Source: Alloacidobacterium sp963833015 (GTDB lineage Bacteria > Acidobacteriota > Terriglobia > Terriglobales > Acidobacteriaceae). Taken from it: a stretch of DNA of 64,000 nt. Position 1 is the first letter of the stretch, and every line of letters starts with the position of its first letter. Made by a program: the position numbers and the translations under genes. Of this stretch, positions 9,114 to 17,666 are shown in pieces. The stretch is from assembly GCA_963833015.1 (NCBI GenBank), contig CAWHWJ010000015.1:62001-126000 (forward strand), written 5' to 3'. The notes beneath the pieces are model-generated. The model was not told the origin of the DNA. It did no database searches and was given only the letters and a program-made list of their open reading frames with translations.

Positions 9114-9295
9114 CCCACCCCTTCGGCAAGCTCAGGGCAGGCTCTGTCGCAAACTACGCGACAGGATGGGGCACCCCTTTTGTGCTGATTGATGCGAACT
9201 GCGGGCCTTGCTCGCGCAAGGCGAAAAGCGCACCCTTCGGTGCGGGTCCTTCGACTGCGCGCCTTCGGCGCTGCGCTCAGGATGACAGCATTTTC
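9114..9295. repeat. Composite interspersed repeat, copy 2
   Basis: Same blocks as 6661-6862: CTCAGGGCAGGCTCTGTCGC, GATGCGAACTGCGGGCCTTG and GGGTCCTTCGACTGCGCG...CTCAGGATGACAGC. It fills the gap between convergent genes. Confidence 0.75.
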
Positions 9296-9300
9296 GTCGA

Positions 9301-10404
9301 TTAATTTGTGGGTAGTGGCTTCAACTTAACAGTGCGGCCGGTGCGGGCGGATTCGCGGGCGGCGTCGAGGATCTGCATGACGATCATGTTAGTGTCGAGG
9401 GATGCCTGGTCGCCGTCAGGCTTCAGTGATCCGTTCATGACGGCGGCGAGATAGTGCAGGGAACTGTCTTGTGGCGGCGCGAGCGGGTCCGGGGTGACTT
9501 CGCTTTCCTGCTTTTCTCCTACATAGCGAACACGGAGTTGGGTCAGGCGTACGGTGATGGCATAGCCTTTGTTGCCGTAGATCTCCGAGTCTTTGCGCGA
9601 GAAGGTCCAGTTCCATGAAGGCATGAGGACGGCCTGCGCGCCGGGATATTGCAGGATGATGGTGGCGTCGTCATTTACGTCGGGGTAGATGGCGGGCTTG
9701 TCGGTTTGTGCGACGGCTGTAACGCTGATCGGTGCTTTGCCGTGCATCCACCATGTCATGAGGTCGGCTCCGTAGCAGCCGAAGTCGTAGAGCGCGCCGG
9801 GATTTTGTGCCGGGTCGGTGAGCCACTTTAGAAATTCGGGCTGGACGTTGATTTCTTTCGGGCCTTCGTGGCCGTCGTGGACGACGACTTTGCGGACGTC
9901 GCCGAGCTTGCCCTGGTTGATCAAGTCGTAGACGGCTTTGTTGCTGGAGTACCAGGTTGTCTCATAATTCACGAGGACCTGGATGTTGTGGGCGCGGGCG
10001 GCGCGGCGGATGGCCAGGGCGTCGTCGAGCGAGATGGTGAGCGGCTTTTCGACCATGACGCTGAGGTTGTGCTGCGCTGCCTGCTCGATGACTTTGCGAT
10101 GGTCGCCGACGGAGGTGTAAACGAGCAGGGCCTGCGGATGCTTTGCGGCTACGACTTCGTCGAGGGTGTTGTAGAAGAGGCTGGGATCGAGGTGGAATTG
10201 CTCTTTGTAACGGGCGGCGAGAGCTTTGTCGGTTTCGACGATGCCGACGAGTTCAACGTCGTGCTGCTGTGGGAACTGGTGCAGGAATCCGGAGATGTGT
10301 CCGTGTTCGAGGCCGTAGATGGCTACTCTCAGGGGTTGCTGCGCGTAGGTGATGGTGGAGATGAAGCTCAGAGCGATGGTTGTCAGGAGTTTAGGTATGC
10401 GCAT
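9301..10404 (-). CDS. Secreted Gfo/Idh/MocA family oxidoreductase
   Basis: 367 aa with a Sec signal peptide (LLTTIALSFISTITYAQQ), then the Rossmann domain (RVAIYGLEHGHISGFLHQF in place of GxGxxG). The conserved EKP triad motif appears in VMVEKPLTISLDDALAIR. The second domain has NPGALYDFGCYGADLMTWW, where the family catalytic Lys/Asp/His pattern is partly changed. Family members oxidise or isomerise sugars with a tightly bound NAD(P). Export suggests a periplasmic role on oligosaccharides. Monocistronic. Confidence 0.85.
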   Translation of the reverse strand: MRIPKLLTTIALSFISTITYAQQPLRVAIYGLEHGHISGFLHQFPQQHDVELVGIVETDKALAARYKEQFHLDPSLFYNTLDEVVAAKHPQALLVYTSVGDHRKVIEQAAQHNLSVMVEKPLTISLDDALAIRRAARAHNIQVLVNYETTWYSSNKAVYDLINQGKLGDVRKVVVHDGHEGPKEINVQPEFLKWLTDPAQNPGALYDFGCYGADLMTWWMHGKAPISVTAVAQTDKPAIYPDVNDDATIILQYPGAQAVLMPSWNWTFSRKDSEIYGNKGYAITVRLTQLRVRYVGEKQESEVTPDPLAPPQDSSLHYLAAVMNGSLKPDGDQASLDTNMIVMQILDAARESARTGRTVKLKPLPTN

Positions 10405-10476
10405 GGTATCGATTCCACGGAGAATTGTACTTGGTTCTTTTGAAAATGCCAGTGGGCTGGCTTGGGTTGTTGCTTT

Positions 10477-10662
10477 CCCACCCTTTCGACAGGCTCAGGG
10501 CAGGCTCTATCGCAACTGCGCGATAGGATTGGGCACCCGTTTTCGTGCCGCTACCTGAACTGCCAAGGCGGTTGTTGCTGCGCGACAATTCGCACGAACT
10601 TTGTTCGCGCGGGTCCTTCGACTACGGCTTTGCTGTGCAAAGCCTCCGCTCAGGATGACGAC
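10477..10662. repeat. Composite interspersed repeat, copy 3
   Basis: Starts CCCACCCTTTCGACAGGCTC and ends CTCCGCTCAGGATGACGACA, with TCGCAACTGCGCGATAGGAT between. It matches copies at 6661 and 9114 block by block. It lies upstream of icd. Confidence 0.75.
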
Positions 10663-10781
10663 ATTTGGGAGAACGGACTGCGGTATGACGAATTGCCACT
10701 CGTCTTGAGCGGATGGTAGCCTCAAGGGGAATCAAATCTTGCGGTCCTCATTTCTTATCTTGCTTGGAGATATCCAGACAC

Positions 10782-12182
10782 ATGCAGACGACTTATAACG
10801 GGAAGGCTTTGCCCACGGATGGCGAGGCGATTCAGTATGCAGACGGGAAGTATCAGGTTCCGGATCACCCGATTGTTCCTTTTATTGAAGGCGATGGCAC
10901 GGGGCGCGACATCTGGCGCGCGTCGCAACGCGTGTTTGATGCGGCGGTGGAGAAGGCTTACGGCGGCAAGCGCTCGGTGAAATGGTTTGAGGTGTACGCG
11001 GGCGAGAAGGCGTTTCGCGAGTTCAAGACGTGGCTGCCGGATGACACGGTGAATGCGGCGCGCGATCTGCGCGTGTCGATCAAGGGGCCGCTGACGACGC
11101 CGGTGGGCGGTGGGATTCGCTCGCTGAATGTGGCGCTGCGGCAGATTCTTGATCTGTATTCGTGCGTGCGGCCGGTGAAGTATTACCAGGGCGTGCCTAG
11201 TCCGGTGAAGTATCCGGAAAAGCTCGACGTTGTTATTTTCCGCGAGAATACGGAGGACGTGTATGCGGGCATCGAATTCAAAGAGGGAACTGCCGAGGCT
11301 AAAAAGCTGATCACCTTCCTGAACGACGAGATGCTGAAGGGCAGCAAGAAGAAGGTGCGCACGGATTCGGGCGTGGGCATCAAGCCGATTTCGATTACCG
11401 GGACGAAGCGGCTGGTGCGCCAGGCGATCAAGTATGCGGTTGAGAACAAGCGCAAGTCGGTGACGCTTGTGCACAAGGGCAATATTCAGAAGTTCACCGA
11501 AGGCGCGTTTCGCGAATGGGGCTATGAGGTTGCGGTGGATGAGTTCCGCGATGCGGTAGTGACGGAGCGCGAGAGCTGGATTCTTGGGAATCAGGAAGCG
11601 AATCCGAAGCTCACGGTTGAGGAGAACGCTGCGCTGATTGAGCCGGGGCTGGAGTTTGGCTCGGATGATTTTCGCAAGGAGTTGTATGCGGAAGTGCAGG
11701 GCGTGCTGGATTCGATTGGCAAGTCGCATGGGAATGGTCAGTGGAAGAAGAAGGTGCTGATCAATGACCGCATTGCCGATTCGATTTTTCAGCAGGTGAT
11801 CATTCGTCCGGATGAATACAGTGTGCTGGCTTGCCCAAATCTGAATGGCGACTACATTTCTGACGCTTGCGCGGCCCAGGTTGGTGGCTTGGGGATTGCT
11901 CCGGGCGCGAATATCGGCGATGGGTATGCCGTGTTTGAGGCGACGCACGGGACGGCTCCGAAGTATGCGGATAAGGATGTGATCAATCCTGGGTCCGTCA
12001 TGCTTTCGGGCGTGATGCTCTTTGAGTTTCTCGGCTGGCCTGAGGCGGCGAAGCTGGTTGAGTCGTCGATGGAGAAGACGATTCAGCAGAAGTTTGTCAC
12101 GTATGACTTTGAGCGCCAGATGCAGGGCGCGACCAAGGCGAAGACGAGTGAGTTTGCTAGTCGGATGATTGAGAATATGTAA
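10782..12182 (+). CDS. icd: NADP-dependent isocitrate dehydrogenase
   Basis: TCA-cycle enzyme converting isocitrate to 2-oxoglutarate and CO2 with NADP. 466 aa. Substrate motif GGGIRSLNVALRQILDLYSC (residues 110 on) contains the Ser (114) that is the regulatory phosphorylation site in enteric IDH, and NTEDVYAGIEF, NLNGDYISDACAAQVGG and ATHGTAPKYA are all present. It is longer than the E. coli enzyme, with extra residues around NEMLKGSKKK and ESWILGNQEANPK, as in many non-enteric type I enzymes. The start at 10782 (MQTTYNG) is chosen over the longer frame because TTGGAGA precedes it and homology starts there. mdh follows 81 nt later, an apt neighbour. Confidence 0.95.
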   Translation: MQTTYNGKALPTDGEAIQYADGKYQVPDHPIVPFIEGDGTGRDIWRASQRVFDAAVEKAYGGKRSVKWFEVYAGEKAFREFKTWLPDDTVNAARDLRVSIKGPLTTPVGGGIRSLNVALRQILDLYSCVRPVKYYQGVPSPVKYPEKLDVVIFRENTEDVYAGIEFKEGTAEAKKLITFLNDEMLKGSKKKVRTDSGVGIKPISITGTKRLVRQAIKYAVENKRKSVTLVHKGNIQKFTEGAFREWGYEVAVDEFRDAVVTERESWILGNQEANPKLTVEENAALIEPGLEFGSDDFRKELYAEVQGVLDSIGKSHGNGQWKKKVLINDRIADSIFQQVIIRPDEYSVLACPNLNGDYISDACAAQVGGLGIAPGANIGDGYAVFEATHGTAPKYADKDVINPGSVMLSGVMLFEFLGWPEAAKLVESSMEKTIQQKFVTYDFERQMQGATKAKTSEFASRMIENM

Positions 12183-12205
12183 CTGAGATATTGCTGGAGC
12201 GCAGG

Positions 12206-12240
12206 AAAAGCAGATCCTTCGCTGCGCTCAGGATGACAAC
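12206..12240. repeat. Short interspersed repeat
   Basis: AAAAGCAGATCCTTCGCTGC then GCTCAGGATGACAAC, almost identical to 5143-5172. It lies in the 81-nt gap between icd and mdh. Confidence 0.75.
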
Positions 12241-12263
12241 CCCTTTTATTTTTAAGGAGAAGT

Positions 12264-13190
12264 ATGCGTAAGAAGGTAACGATTGTTGGTGCAGGGAATG
12301 TGGGTGCGACGGCGGCGCACTGGATTGCTTCGAAGGAACTGGCCGATGTCGTGTTGATCGACGTGGTTGAGGGGATTCCGCAGGGCAAGGGGCTCGATCT
12401 GCTGGAGGCGATGCCGATTGAGAAGCGCGACTGCCAGATTACCGGCACCAATGACTACGCGGATACGGCGAACTCGGACATTGTGGTGATTACGGCGGGG
12501 ATTCCGCGCAAGCCGGGCATGAGCCGCGACGATCTGCTGCAGACCAACTACAAGATCATGTCGGATGTGGTGAGCAAGGTCACGGCGGCGTCGCCGAACT
12601 GCATCCTGATTATTGTTTCGAATCCGCTGGATGCGATGGCGCAGGCGGCTTTCAAGCAGGCTGGGTTTAATCGCGAGCGCGTGATTGGGATGGCTGGCGT
12701 ATTGGATTCGGCTCGTTTCCGGACTTTCATCGCTGAGGAGCTGAAGGTTTCGGTGGAGAATGTTACAGCGTTTGTGCTGGGTGGGCATGGGGATACGATG
12801 GTTCCGCTGCCAAGATATTCAACCGTTGCTGGAATTCCCATCACTGAACTGATTGAAAAGACGAAACTTGAGGCGCTGGTGCAACGGACTCGCGATGGCG
12901 GTGCTGAGATTGTGAAGCATCTGAAGACGGGAAGCGCGTACTATGCGCCTTCGGCGGCTACGGTGGAGATGGTTGAGGCGATTCTGAAAGACAAGAAGAA
13001 GATTCTGCCTTGCGCGGCTTATCTGCAGGGCGAGTATGGGATCGAGGGGCTGTACGTGGGTGTGCCTTGCAAGCTGGGCGCTCGCGGGCTGGAGCAGATT
13101 ATCGAGATCAAGCTTACGGCTGACGAAGCGGCCGCTCTGCAGAAGAGCGCGGATGCGGTGAAGGAATTGTGCGCTGTGATTGGCGTATAG
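12264..13190 (+). CDS. mdh: Malate dehydrogenase (LDH-like type)
   Basis: Interconverts malate and oxaloacetate with NAD in the TCA cycle. 308 aa. NAD motif GAGNVGATAAHWI (residues 8-20) is followed by the acidic strand end VLIDVVEG. The substrate loop ITAGIPRKPGMSRDDLL carries the malate-type Arg pair. Catalytic His is in LGGHGDTMVPL, and SNPLDAMA and GVLDSARFR complete the family set. AAGGAG lies about 7 nt before the ATG. Expressed either with icd or from its own promoter in the intervening repeat. A strong terminator follows. Confidence 0.95.
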   Translation: MRKKVTIVGAGNVGATAAHWIASKELADVVLIDVVEGIPQGKGLDLLEAMPIEKRDCQITGTNDYADTANSDIVVITAGIPRKPGMSRDDLLQTNYKIMSDVVSKVTAASPNCILIIVSNPLDAMAQAAFKQAGFNRERVIGMAGVLDSARFRTFIAEELKVSVENVTAFVLGGHGDTMVPLPRYSTVAGIPITELIEKTKLEALVQRTRDGGAEIVKHLKTGSAYYAPSAATVEMVEAILKDKKKILPCAAYLQGEYGIEGLYVGVPCKLGARGLEQIIEIKLTADEAAALQKSADAVKELCAVIGV

Positions 13191-13214
13191 AGATTCATAA
13201 ACCCTTTATTATGA

Positions 13215-13239
13215 GAGGCCCGCTCTGAGCGGGCCTTTT
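13215..13239 (+). terminator. Rho-independent terminator after mdh
   Basis: GGCCCGCT-CTG-AGCGGGCC followed by TTTTC, a perfect 8-bp GC-rich stem 26 nt after the mdh stop. Confidence 0.9.
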
Positions 13240-13259
13240 CATTATGCTAGTTTGGATTT

Positions 13260-14279
13260 ATGGCGCGTGTTTTTATGCTGTCCGTTGAGGACGGCTTACC
13301 TGAATACGATGAGATGAAGCAGTTTGCGATCCGAGCGATGAAGCAGAGAGCCGCTATCGACTGCTTCAAGAAGCACTCGCTGATAGAGGATCCGGAAGCG
13401 GCAGACCTCGTCATATTTGCCGAGATGGGAACGTGCGGTGATTTTGCGGAAAGGGTTCGCGCTCATCCGCTGTATCGCAAATATCCTGAGAAGACCTTTC
13501 TATTTGATTGGGTGGATTATGTCCGGCCAGTGATGCCGGGAGTGTATGCCTCGCTGTGTAAGAAGCATTATTCGCCGGATCAGGCTCGAACGGGCTTTTA
13601 TGTGAAGCCTGAGAATCCTCTGGTTGAATACAGGCCAATCACGGGCAATGAGAAATATCTGGCGTCCTTTGTTGGCTCTTCTAACACGCATCCGGTTCGT
13701 GAAGAGATTTTTAAATACAACCGACCTGACATTTATCTGCTCGATACTTCCAAGTACAGCTACAGGATGCGCTTTCACGGTACTGGCAGTGAGAGGGAGA
13801 ATTTCTGGAAGCAATATGCGGATTCCATCGGGGATGCCTTGTTCAGCCTGTGTCCTCGTGGACGCGCACCGGGGACGGTCAGGCTTTATGAGTCGATGAA
13901 GGTTGGGAGAGGCTGCATAATTCTGGCAGACGACTGGCCTCCGAATGAGGGTGTGGATTGGGACTCGTTTGCCGTGTTCGTTCCGGAAAAGGACGTGGCC
14001 GAGGTTCCGGCATTGCTGGACAAGTTGAGGCCGAGAGCTAAGGAGATGGGTGAACGCGCGCGGGCCGAATGGGAGAAATGGTTCGCCGAAGATGTGCAGT
14101 TCCATTGGCTGGTTGAGCTCTGCCTAAAGATGCTGGAGGCGAGAGCGAAAGGCCGGCTGCAGGGGAGGCTGCGGCGTATCTACCATCTGAGGCACATCGT
14201 CTCGTCACCCGAGAATATGCGCCGCTACCTCATTTGCAAGAAATACCTATACAAGGATCACCACCGGATATTCTGGTAG
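13260..14279 (+). CDS. Exostosin (GT47)-like glycosyltransferase
   Basis: 339 aa soluble protein of the exostosin type. The donor-binding half has FSLCPRGRAPGTVRLYESM, then GCIILADDWPPN, which matches the conserved CPRG...R..E.M..G..P motif of GT47 enzymes. The N-terminal half (ADLVIFAEMG, KTFLFDWVDY) fits the acceptor domain. Such enzymes add sugars to surface polysaccharide. There are no neighbouring polysaccharide genes. The gene ends 10 nt before the left attachment site of the prophage, so the integration left it intact. Confidence 0.8.
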   Translation: MARVFMLSVEDGLPEYDEMKQFAIRAMKQRAAIDCFKKHSLIEDPEAADLVIFAEMGTCGDFAERVRAHPLYRKYPEKTFLFDWVDYVRPVMPGVYASLCKKHYSPDQARTGFYVKPENPLVEYRPITGNEKYLASFVGSSNTHPVREEIFKYNRPDIYLLDTSKYSYRMRFHGTGSERENFWKQYADSIGDALFSLCPRGRAPGTVRLYESMKVGRGCIILADDWPPNEGVDWDSFAVFVPEKDVAEVPALLDKLRPRAKEMGERARAEWEKWFAEDVQFHWLVELCLKMLEARAKGRLQGRLRRIYHLRHIVSSPENMRRYLICKKYLYKDHHRIFW

Positions 14280-14289
14280 GGCAGCCCGT

Positions 14290-14323
14290 ACTTAACAGAA
14301 TATCTGTTATCGGACGTATTTAG
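14290..14323 (+). other. Left attachment site, dif-like (XerC/XerD) sequence
   Basis: Reads as an 11-6-11 dif layout: ACTTAACAGAA, spacer TATCTG, then TTATCGGACGT. The spacer and right arm plus ATTTAG are repeated exactly at 29368-29390. The arm pattern (ACTT...AGAA / TTAT...) resembles bacterial dif sites from memory. The element has no recombinase, so host XerC/XerD is the likely integrase. Confidence 0.7.
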
Positions 14324-14347
14324 TGGGAGTAGGCCGGAGGCTCGGCC

Positions 14348-15097
14348 ATGCAATCCGCTCCCGCTCCTGTCGTACAGCGCACGACAGTTCCCCTAAAAAG
14401 CGCTCATTCCTCAAGGAAAAGCGATTTAGTACCGCATTTTCCTAATTCCAATCGCTTAAACTCGGAGCACGCACCCGTTAGAGGTGCCGTTGTACCTTTT
14501 TTTCCTCCGAGTAGTACTGCTTTGGTTGCCGTTGACGTAGACGGGGACGCTGAACGCGATTCCCGCACAGATATTGAATGGACTTTTTCTGTCCTTGATT
14601 ACCTCGAATTTCGTTCCGGGAATGCATGGCGGCGCGGGCGTCAGCAGCACCGCACGAGTGCCCGCTATTGGGAGTACACCGAAGCCATTCGGCTCATCCG
14701 TGAGCGCATGTACACGGAAGAGGCTCCCTGTAACTGTGCGGCGCATTGCCTCCCCGTCTACGGACACCGCAGCCTCAAGCCCATCCCGGCGCTTCCGATG
14801 CCCTATCCCGGCGATAGATTCTTCAAGACACATCCCCACCTTGAACCCCGTTTCAACTCCCGCAAGGAATACATCGGAACGGCCGTAAAGGAGACAGCTC
14901 CGGCGGCGCACGATGAGAACTTCAAGCACCGCAGCGAACAACTCCGGCGGCAATCCATGAAGCTATTCCGCCAGATTCTGGCGGCTGAGGAGGCGGGCCA
15001 GCCAACCGAGCACCTGCGCGAACTACACGCTGCGAAGAAGCGGGAAATAGATGCACTCGTGGCACCCGCGCAGCAGCAAGAGGCGATGTACGCATGA
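14348..15097 (+). CDS. Hypothetical early prophage protein, 249 aa
   Basis: First gene of the element, 25 nt inside the left repeat, with GGAGG about 8 nt before the ATG. I do not recognise it. The first 75 residues are low-complexity and Ser/Pro-rich. A compact middle part has a Cys pair context (EAPCNCAAHCLPVYGH) that could bind a metal. The last 70 residues are a charged helix (RSEQLRRQSMKLFRQI...) suggesting a coiled coil. The stop overlaps the next start (ATGA). It may be a regulatory or replication accessory protein. Confidence 0.65.
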   Translation: MQSAPAPVVQRTTVPLKSAHSSRKSDLVPHFPNSNRLNSEHAPVRGAVVPFFPPSSTALVAVDVDGDAERDSRTDIEWTFSVLDYLEFRSGNAWRRGRQQHRTSARYWEYTEAIRLIRERMYTEEAPCNCAAHCLPVYGHRSLKPIPALPMPYPGDRFFKTHPHLEPRFNSRKEYIGTAVKETAPAAHDENFKHRSEQLRRQSMKLFRQILAAEEAGQPTEHLRELHAAKKREIDALVAPAQQQEAMYA

Positions 15098-15330
15098 GGC
15101 GCAACCGGCGAGTGAATTCCCTTCCGGCGGCATCCTTCGCGCAGATCGGCGCGGCGCTCGGCATCTCCCGGCAAGCAGCGGAGCAGACCTACGCGGCGGC
15201 GATGCGGAAGCTTCGCAACCCACGCGGCGCGGCATTTCGCCGAATGCTCATCCTCCGAGAACTACACCGGGAGCATGAGCGCAACCGGGCGCGACTCTCC
15301 ATCTCACAAATCAATTTTTTCGGCGATTAA
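15094..15330 (+). CDS. Sigma-70 region 4-like HTH protein, 78 aa
   Basis: The core SFAQIGAALGISRQAAEQTY followed by AAAMRKLRNPR matches the helix-turn-helix of sigma-factor region 4 (IG..LG.SR..A.q....a..KLR). No region 2 is present, so it is not a complete sigma factor. It may bind promoter DNA or the host RNA polymerase to control the element. Coupled to the upstream gene by an ATGA overlap. Confidence 0.7.
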   Translation: MRRNRRVNSLPAASFAQIGAALGISRQAAEQTYAAAMRKLRNPRGAAFRRMLILRELHREHERNRARLSISQINFFGD

Positions 15331-15427
15331 CCAAAAGATACGGAACGCCTAGACAGCAACCGTATGGACGGGAGCGGGGCGGGCTTTGGCCTTCCCCGTC
15401 CCAAAAACAGGAAAACGGAGTGAATTC

Positions 15428-15637
15428 GTGCGTAAAAAGCTTTCCTACTTGGCGGCGTACTGCGCGGCGCTCGATGACGTGGACAAGATTTTGTCCTTCT
15501 ACATCGGGCCGCAGCACATCACGCGGCGGGCGCTGCGATTGCTTCACAAGCGCATAAATCACTTTGCAGAGACGGGCGAATTGCTCCCGGCTCCGACCCA
15601 CCAAGACATTGAAACCGCATTCAGGGGGCAGCTATGA
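15428..15637 (+). CDS. Small hypothetical prophage protein, 69 aa
   Basis: The GTG at 15428 (RKKLSYLAAYCAALDDVDK) is chosen because GGAG stands 7 nt upstream. A TTG at 15386 would give 83 aa but has no ribosome site. All-helical, basic, no known motif. Stop and next start overlap (ATGA), so it is part of the early operon. Confidence 0.6.
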   Translation: MRKKLSYLAAYCAALDDVDKILSFYIGPQHITRRALRLLHKRINHFAETGELLPAPTHQDIETAFRGQL

Positions 15638-15936
15638 CACAGCAGAGACTTACCCAGGCGGAGCGGCGCTGCACCTGTTGCGGGCGCACAGAAAAGACCG
15701 GCGCGAAGGATTCCACGCGGCTCAATATCGTTGCCATTTCGCCGTATGTCTACAGGCGCGGCGCTCAGGGCAAAGGCATCACGCGCAACGCGGGCCGGGT
15801 ACAAATCTGCGACGAATGCTTGATTAAGGCGCTTGTACGCGGCGGCGACCCCGCAGCCAAGCAAGCTCTTTGGCGTGGCTTCGCCGAGCGGCTACGCGGC
15901 TGCTATAGCGCGTTGATTGCGGAATCGGAGGGGTAA
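15634..15936 (+). CDS. Zinc-ribbon-like small protein, 100 aa
   Basis: Two Cys pairs, CTCC near residue 13 and CDEC near residue 59, are spaced as in a small zinc ribbon. Between them are basic residues (SPYVYRRGAQGKGITR). This suggests nucleic-acid binding in early gene control or replication. No closer family recognised. GGGGGC precedes the ATG, and the ATG overlaps the previous stop. Confidence 0.6.
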   Translation: MTQQRLTQAERRCTCCGRTEKTGAKDSTRLNIVAISPYVYRRGAQGKGITRNAGRVQICDECLIKALVRGGDPAAKQALWRGFAERLRGCYSALIAESEG

Positions 15937-15940
15937 CGAC

Positions 15941-16132
15941 ATGGCGAAGAAGGTAAAGAAGCAGAAGAAGCCAGCAAGCGACGGGTACGCATTCAGCTTT
16001 CACGGCTCCTATCTATCCAAAGACGCGGCGCAGAAGAAGGCGAAGAAGCGCGGCGGCTTTGTGATTAGTCGCTTTCCGCGCGGGCAGCGCAAGCGGCGCT
16101 ATATCGTGCTTGCCGAGCAGGTGCCCTTCTAA
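15941..16132 (+). CDS. Small basic protein, 63 aa
   Basis: Very Lys/Arg-rich (AKKVKKQKKPASDGY, then KKRGGFVISRFPRGQRKRRY). GGAGGGG lies about 8 nt before the ATG. The stop overlaps the next start (TAATG). It could be a nucleic-acid-binding protein. No family assigned. Confidence 0.55.
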   Translation: MAKKVKKQKKPASDGYAFSFHGSYLSKDAAQKKAKKRGGFVISRFPRGQRKRRYIVLAEQVPF

Positions 16133-16464
16133 TGGCGCGGCGCGTGTCAGCGAATGGGCGGCGGCTTGGTCACATCATCGGCAGCGTGTACCTAGTGCAT
16201 TCAGCGCGGGCGCATCGCGGCGCAAAGCACTACCTCGGATTCAGCACGAACATTCCCGAGCGCGTGAAGGCGCACAAGGCGGGGCGCGGCGCTCCACTAC
16301 TCGGAGCGATGACGGAGCGCGGTATTCCGTGGCGCGTGGTGCGGACGTGGCAGCGGCGCGACGGCTACTTTGAGCAGTTTCTAAAACGGAAATTTGAACT
16401 GAAGGAACTATGCCCGGTTTGCTCAGGGCCGAGCGCATACAGGAAAGGCAACCGCAAGGGATGA
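16132..16464 (+). CDS. GIY-YIG domain protein
   Basis: 110 aa. GSVYLVHSARAHRGAKHYLGF fits the two-strand GIY-YIG signature (VYLV...HYLGFS). It is followed by NIPERVKAHKAGRGA with the conserved Arg, then a distal Glu/Lys helix (FEQFLKRKFELKEL) and a CPVC pair. Family members are small nucleases. In an early phage operon it could nick or degrade DNA, serve as a homing-type nuclease, or aid replication. Coupled by overlap to both neighbours. Confidence 0.75.
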   Translation: MARRVSANGRRLGHIIGSVYLVHSARAHRGAKHYLGFSTNIPERVKAHKAGRGAPLLGAMTERGIPWRVVRTWQRRDGYFEQFLKRKFELKELCPVCSGPSAYRKGNRKG

Positions 16465-17666
16465 ATTGCACCGTACATAGCGGCGTGAAGATGACGGAGC
16501 GGGCCTCCCTCTCCCGTCCCTTCCGTCTGGGGACCCGGCGACGTGCGCGGCTTCAGGCCGCGCAGGTTTTGCCGTCGCATGGGGGCTTCGCGCCCGCGCA
16601 GCGGGCCGCTTCACTTGATACTGAGAAACAACTAGCAACAACTGAGGCGAAGTCTGTACGTCAGTGGTCAGCAGAGCAGCAAACAGACCGCGAAGTGTAC
16701 TTCCAAAAGTTGTCTTTGCACCGTCAGCTTATGGCGACGGTACACAAGGTTTGGCAGAATCACGCGGCGGCGGGCCGGACTAAAGAAGCGGCGCGATGGA
16801 AAAAGCAATGGTTACAGTTACACAATTGCCAAGCTGAGTGGATTGGATACCGGGCGGATTGCTGCAAAGGCTTCACGGCTCCTATAGCGGTGCCGATTGG
16901 CTGCAACCATCGCCTATGCCCTCTCTGCTGCTTCCGACGCGGTGAGAAGGCGCGGAAGCGCATCCGCACGATGTTTGATAGGCTCACGCACCCGGCGCTT
17001 ATCACGCTGACGATTCCCAACAAGGCGACAATCCGCAAACACGACTACACGCTATTCAGGCAGCGCGTGCGCCAATTCATCGCGCAGCATAAACCGTGGA
17101 TTCAGGGCGGCGTGTACTCGCTGGAAACCACGTACAACCGCAGCCAGGGCAACTGGCATATCCACGTCCACATCCTCGCCGATCTATCCCACGCGCTACC
17201 CAACAAAAAAGAATTCGTCACGCTTGCAGGGCAGCGCGTGTACACGTTCACGGCAATCAAAATGCGGCTTGAGTTTGATTGGCTCCGGCTGTGGAGTGGC
17301 AAGAAGTGGGGACGCAAACCGCGTACAGATGCCAGCGCGGGCGCTATAGCGGGCGATGTTTACGAGTTTGAAGAGTGGGTGCGGCATACCCGCCAGATGA
17401 AGACGCGGGAGTGGTCGCAAGGCGGCTGGAGAGACATGGCGGGCCTCTCGGCTTCAGAGATGAAGGCGCGTAAAGAGTGGAACGCAGACAACCGGCGCGT
17501 GATTGATCTAAAGCCGGTGACAAACCGCGAAGGCGCGGCGCATGAAGTTCTCAAATACATCACGAAGGTAGCGGACTTTTCCGACCTTCCAGAAGCGGTG
17601 GAGCCTTTCTGCGATGCGGTGAAAGGCGCACGACTCATTCAAAATTCGGTTCTTGGTACGGCGTGA
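16461..17666 (+). CDS. rep: HUH rolling-circle replication initiator (Rep)
   Basis: Nicks one strand at a plus-type origin and drives rolling-circle replication. The frame encodes 401 aa. A zinc-binding segment CNHRLCPLCC starts at Cys148, the first conserved block is ALITLTIPN, the metal-binding HUH motif is WHIHVHILADL (His233, His235, His237), and the single catalytic Tyr is in EVLKYITKVAD (Tyr366, with Lys369 three residues on). This is the Y..K type of plasmid Rep_1 proteins. The ATG at 16461 overlaps the previous stop (ATGA) and is preferred to the ATG at 16410. The C-terminus runs out of frame at about 17640, where the natural continuation seems to shift by -1 (next entry). Confidence 0.85.
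   Translation: MNCTVHSGVKMTERASLSRPFRLGTRRRARLQAAQVLPSHGGFAPAQRAASLDTEKQLATTEAKSVRQWSAEQQTDREVYFQKLSLHRQLMATVHKVWQNHAAAGRTKEAARWKKQWLQLHNCQAEWIGYRADCCKGFTAPIAVPIGCNHRLCPLCCFRRGEKARKRIRTMFDRLTHPALITLTIPNKATIRKHDYTLFRQRVRQFIAQHKPWIQGGVYSLETTYNRSQGNWHIHVHILADLSHALPNKKEFVTLAGQRVYTFTAIKMRLEFDWLRLWSGKKWGRKPRTDASAGAIAGDVYEFEEWVRHTRQMKTREWSQGGWRDMAGLSASEMKARKEWNADNRRVIDLKPVTNREGAAHEVLKYITKVADFSDLPEAVEPFCDAVKGARLIQNSVLGTA

Noticed and set aside
10755..11948. 397 aa minus-strand ORF opposite icd
   Set aside because: Arg/His/Leu-rich antisense frame produced by the high GC of icd.
5143..12240. CRISPR array
   Set aside because: The repeated units are long, of differing length, separated by whole genes and not regularly spaced.
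15094..15330. Complete sigma factor
   Set aside because: Only the region 4-like helix-turn-helix is present. 78 residues leave no room for region 2.
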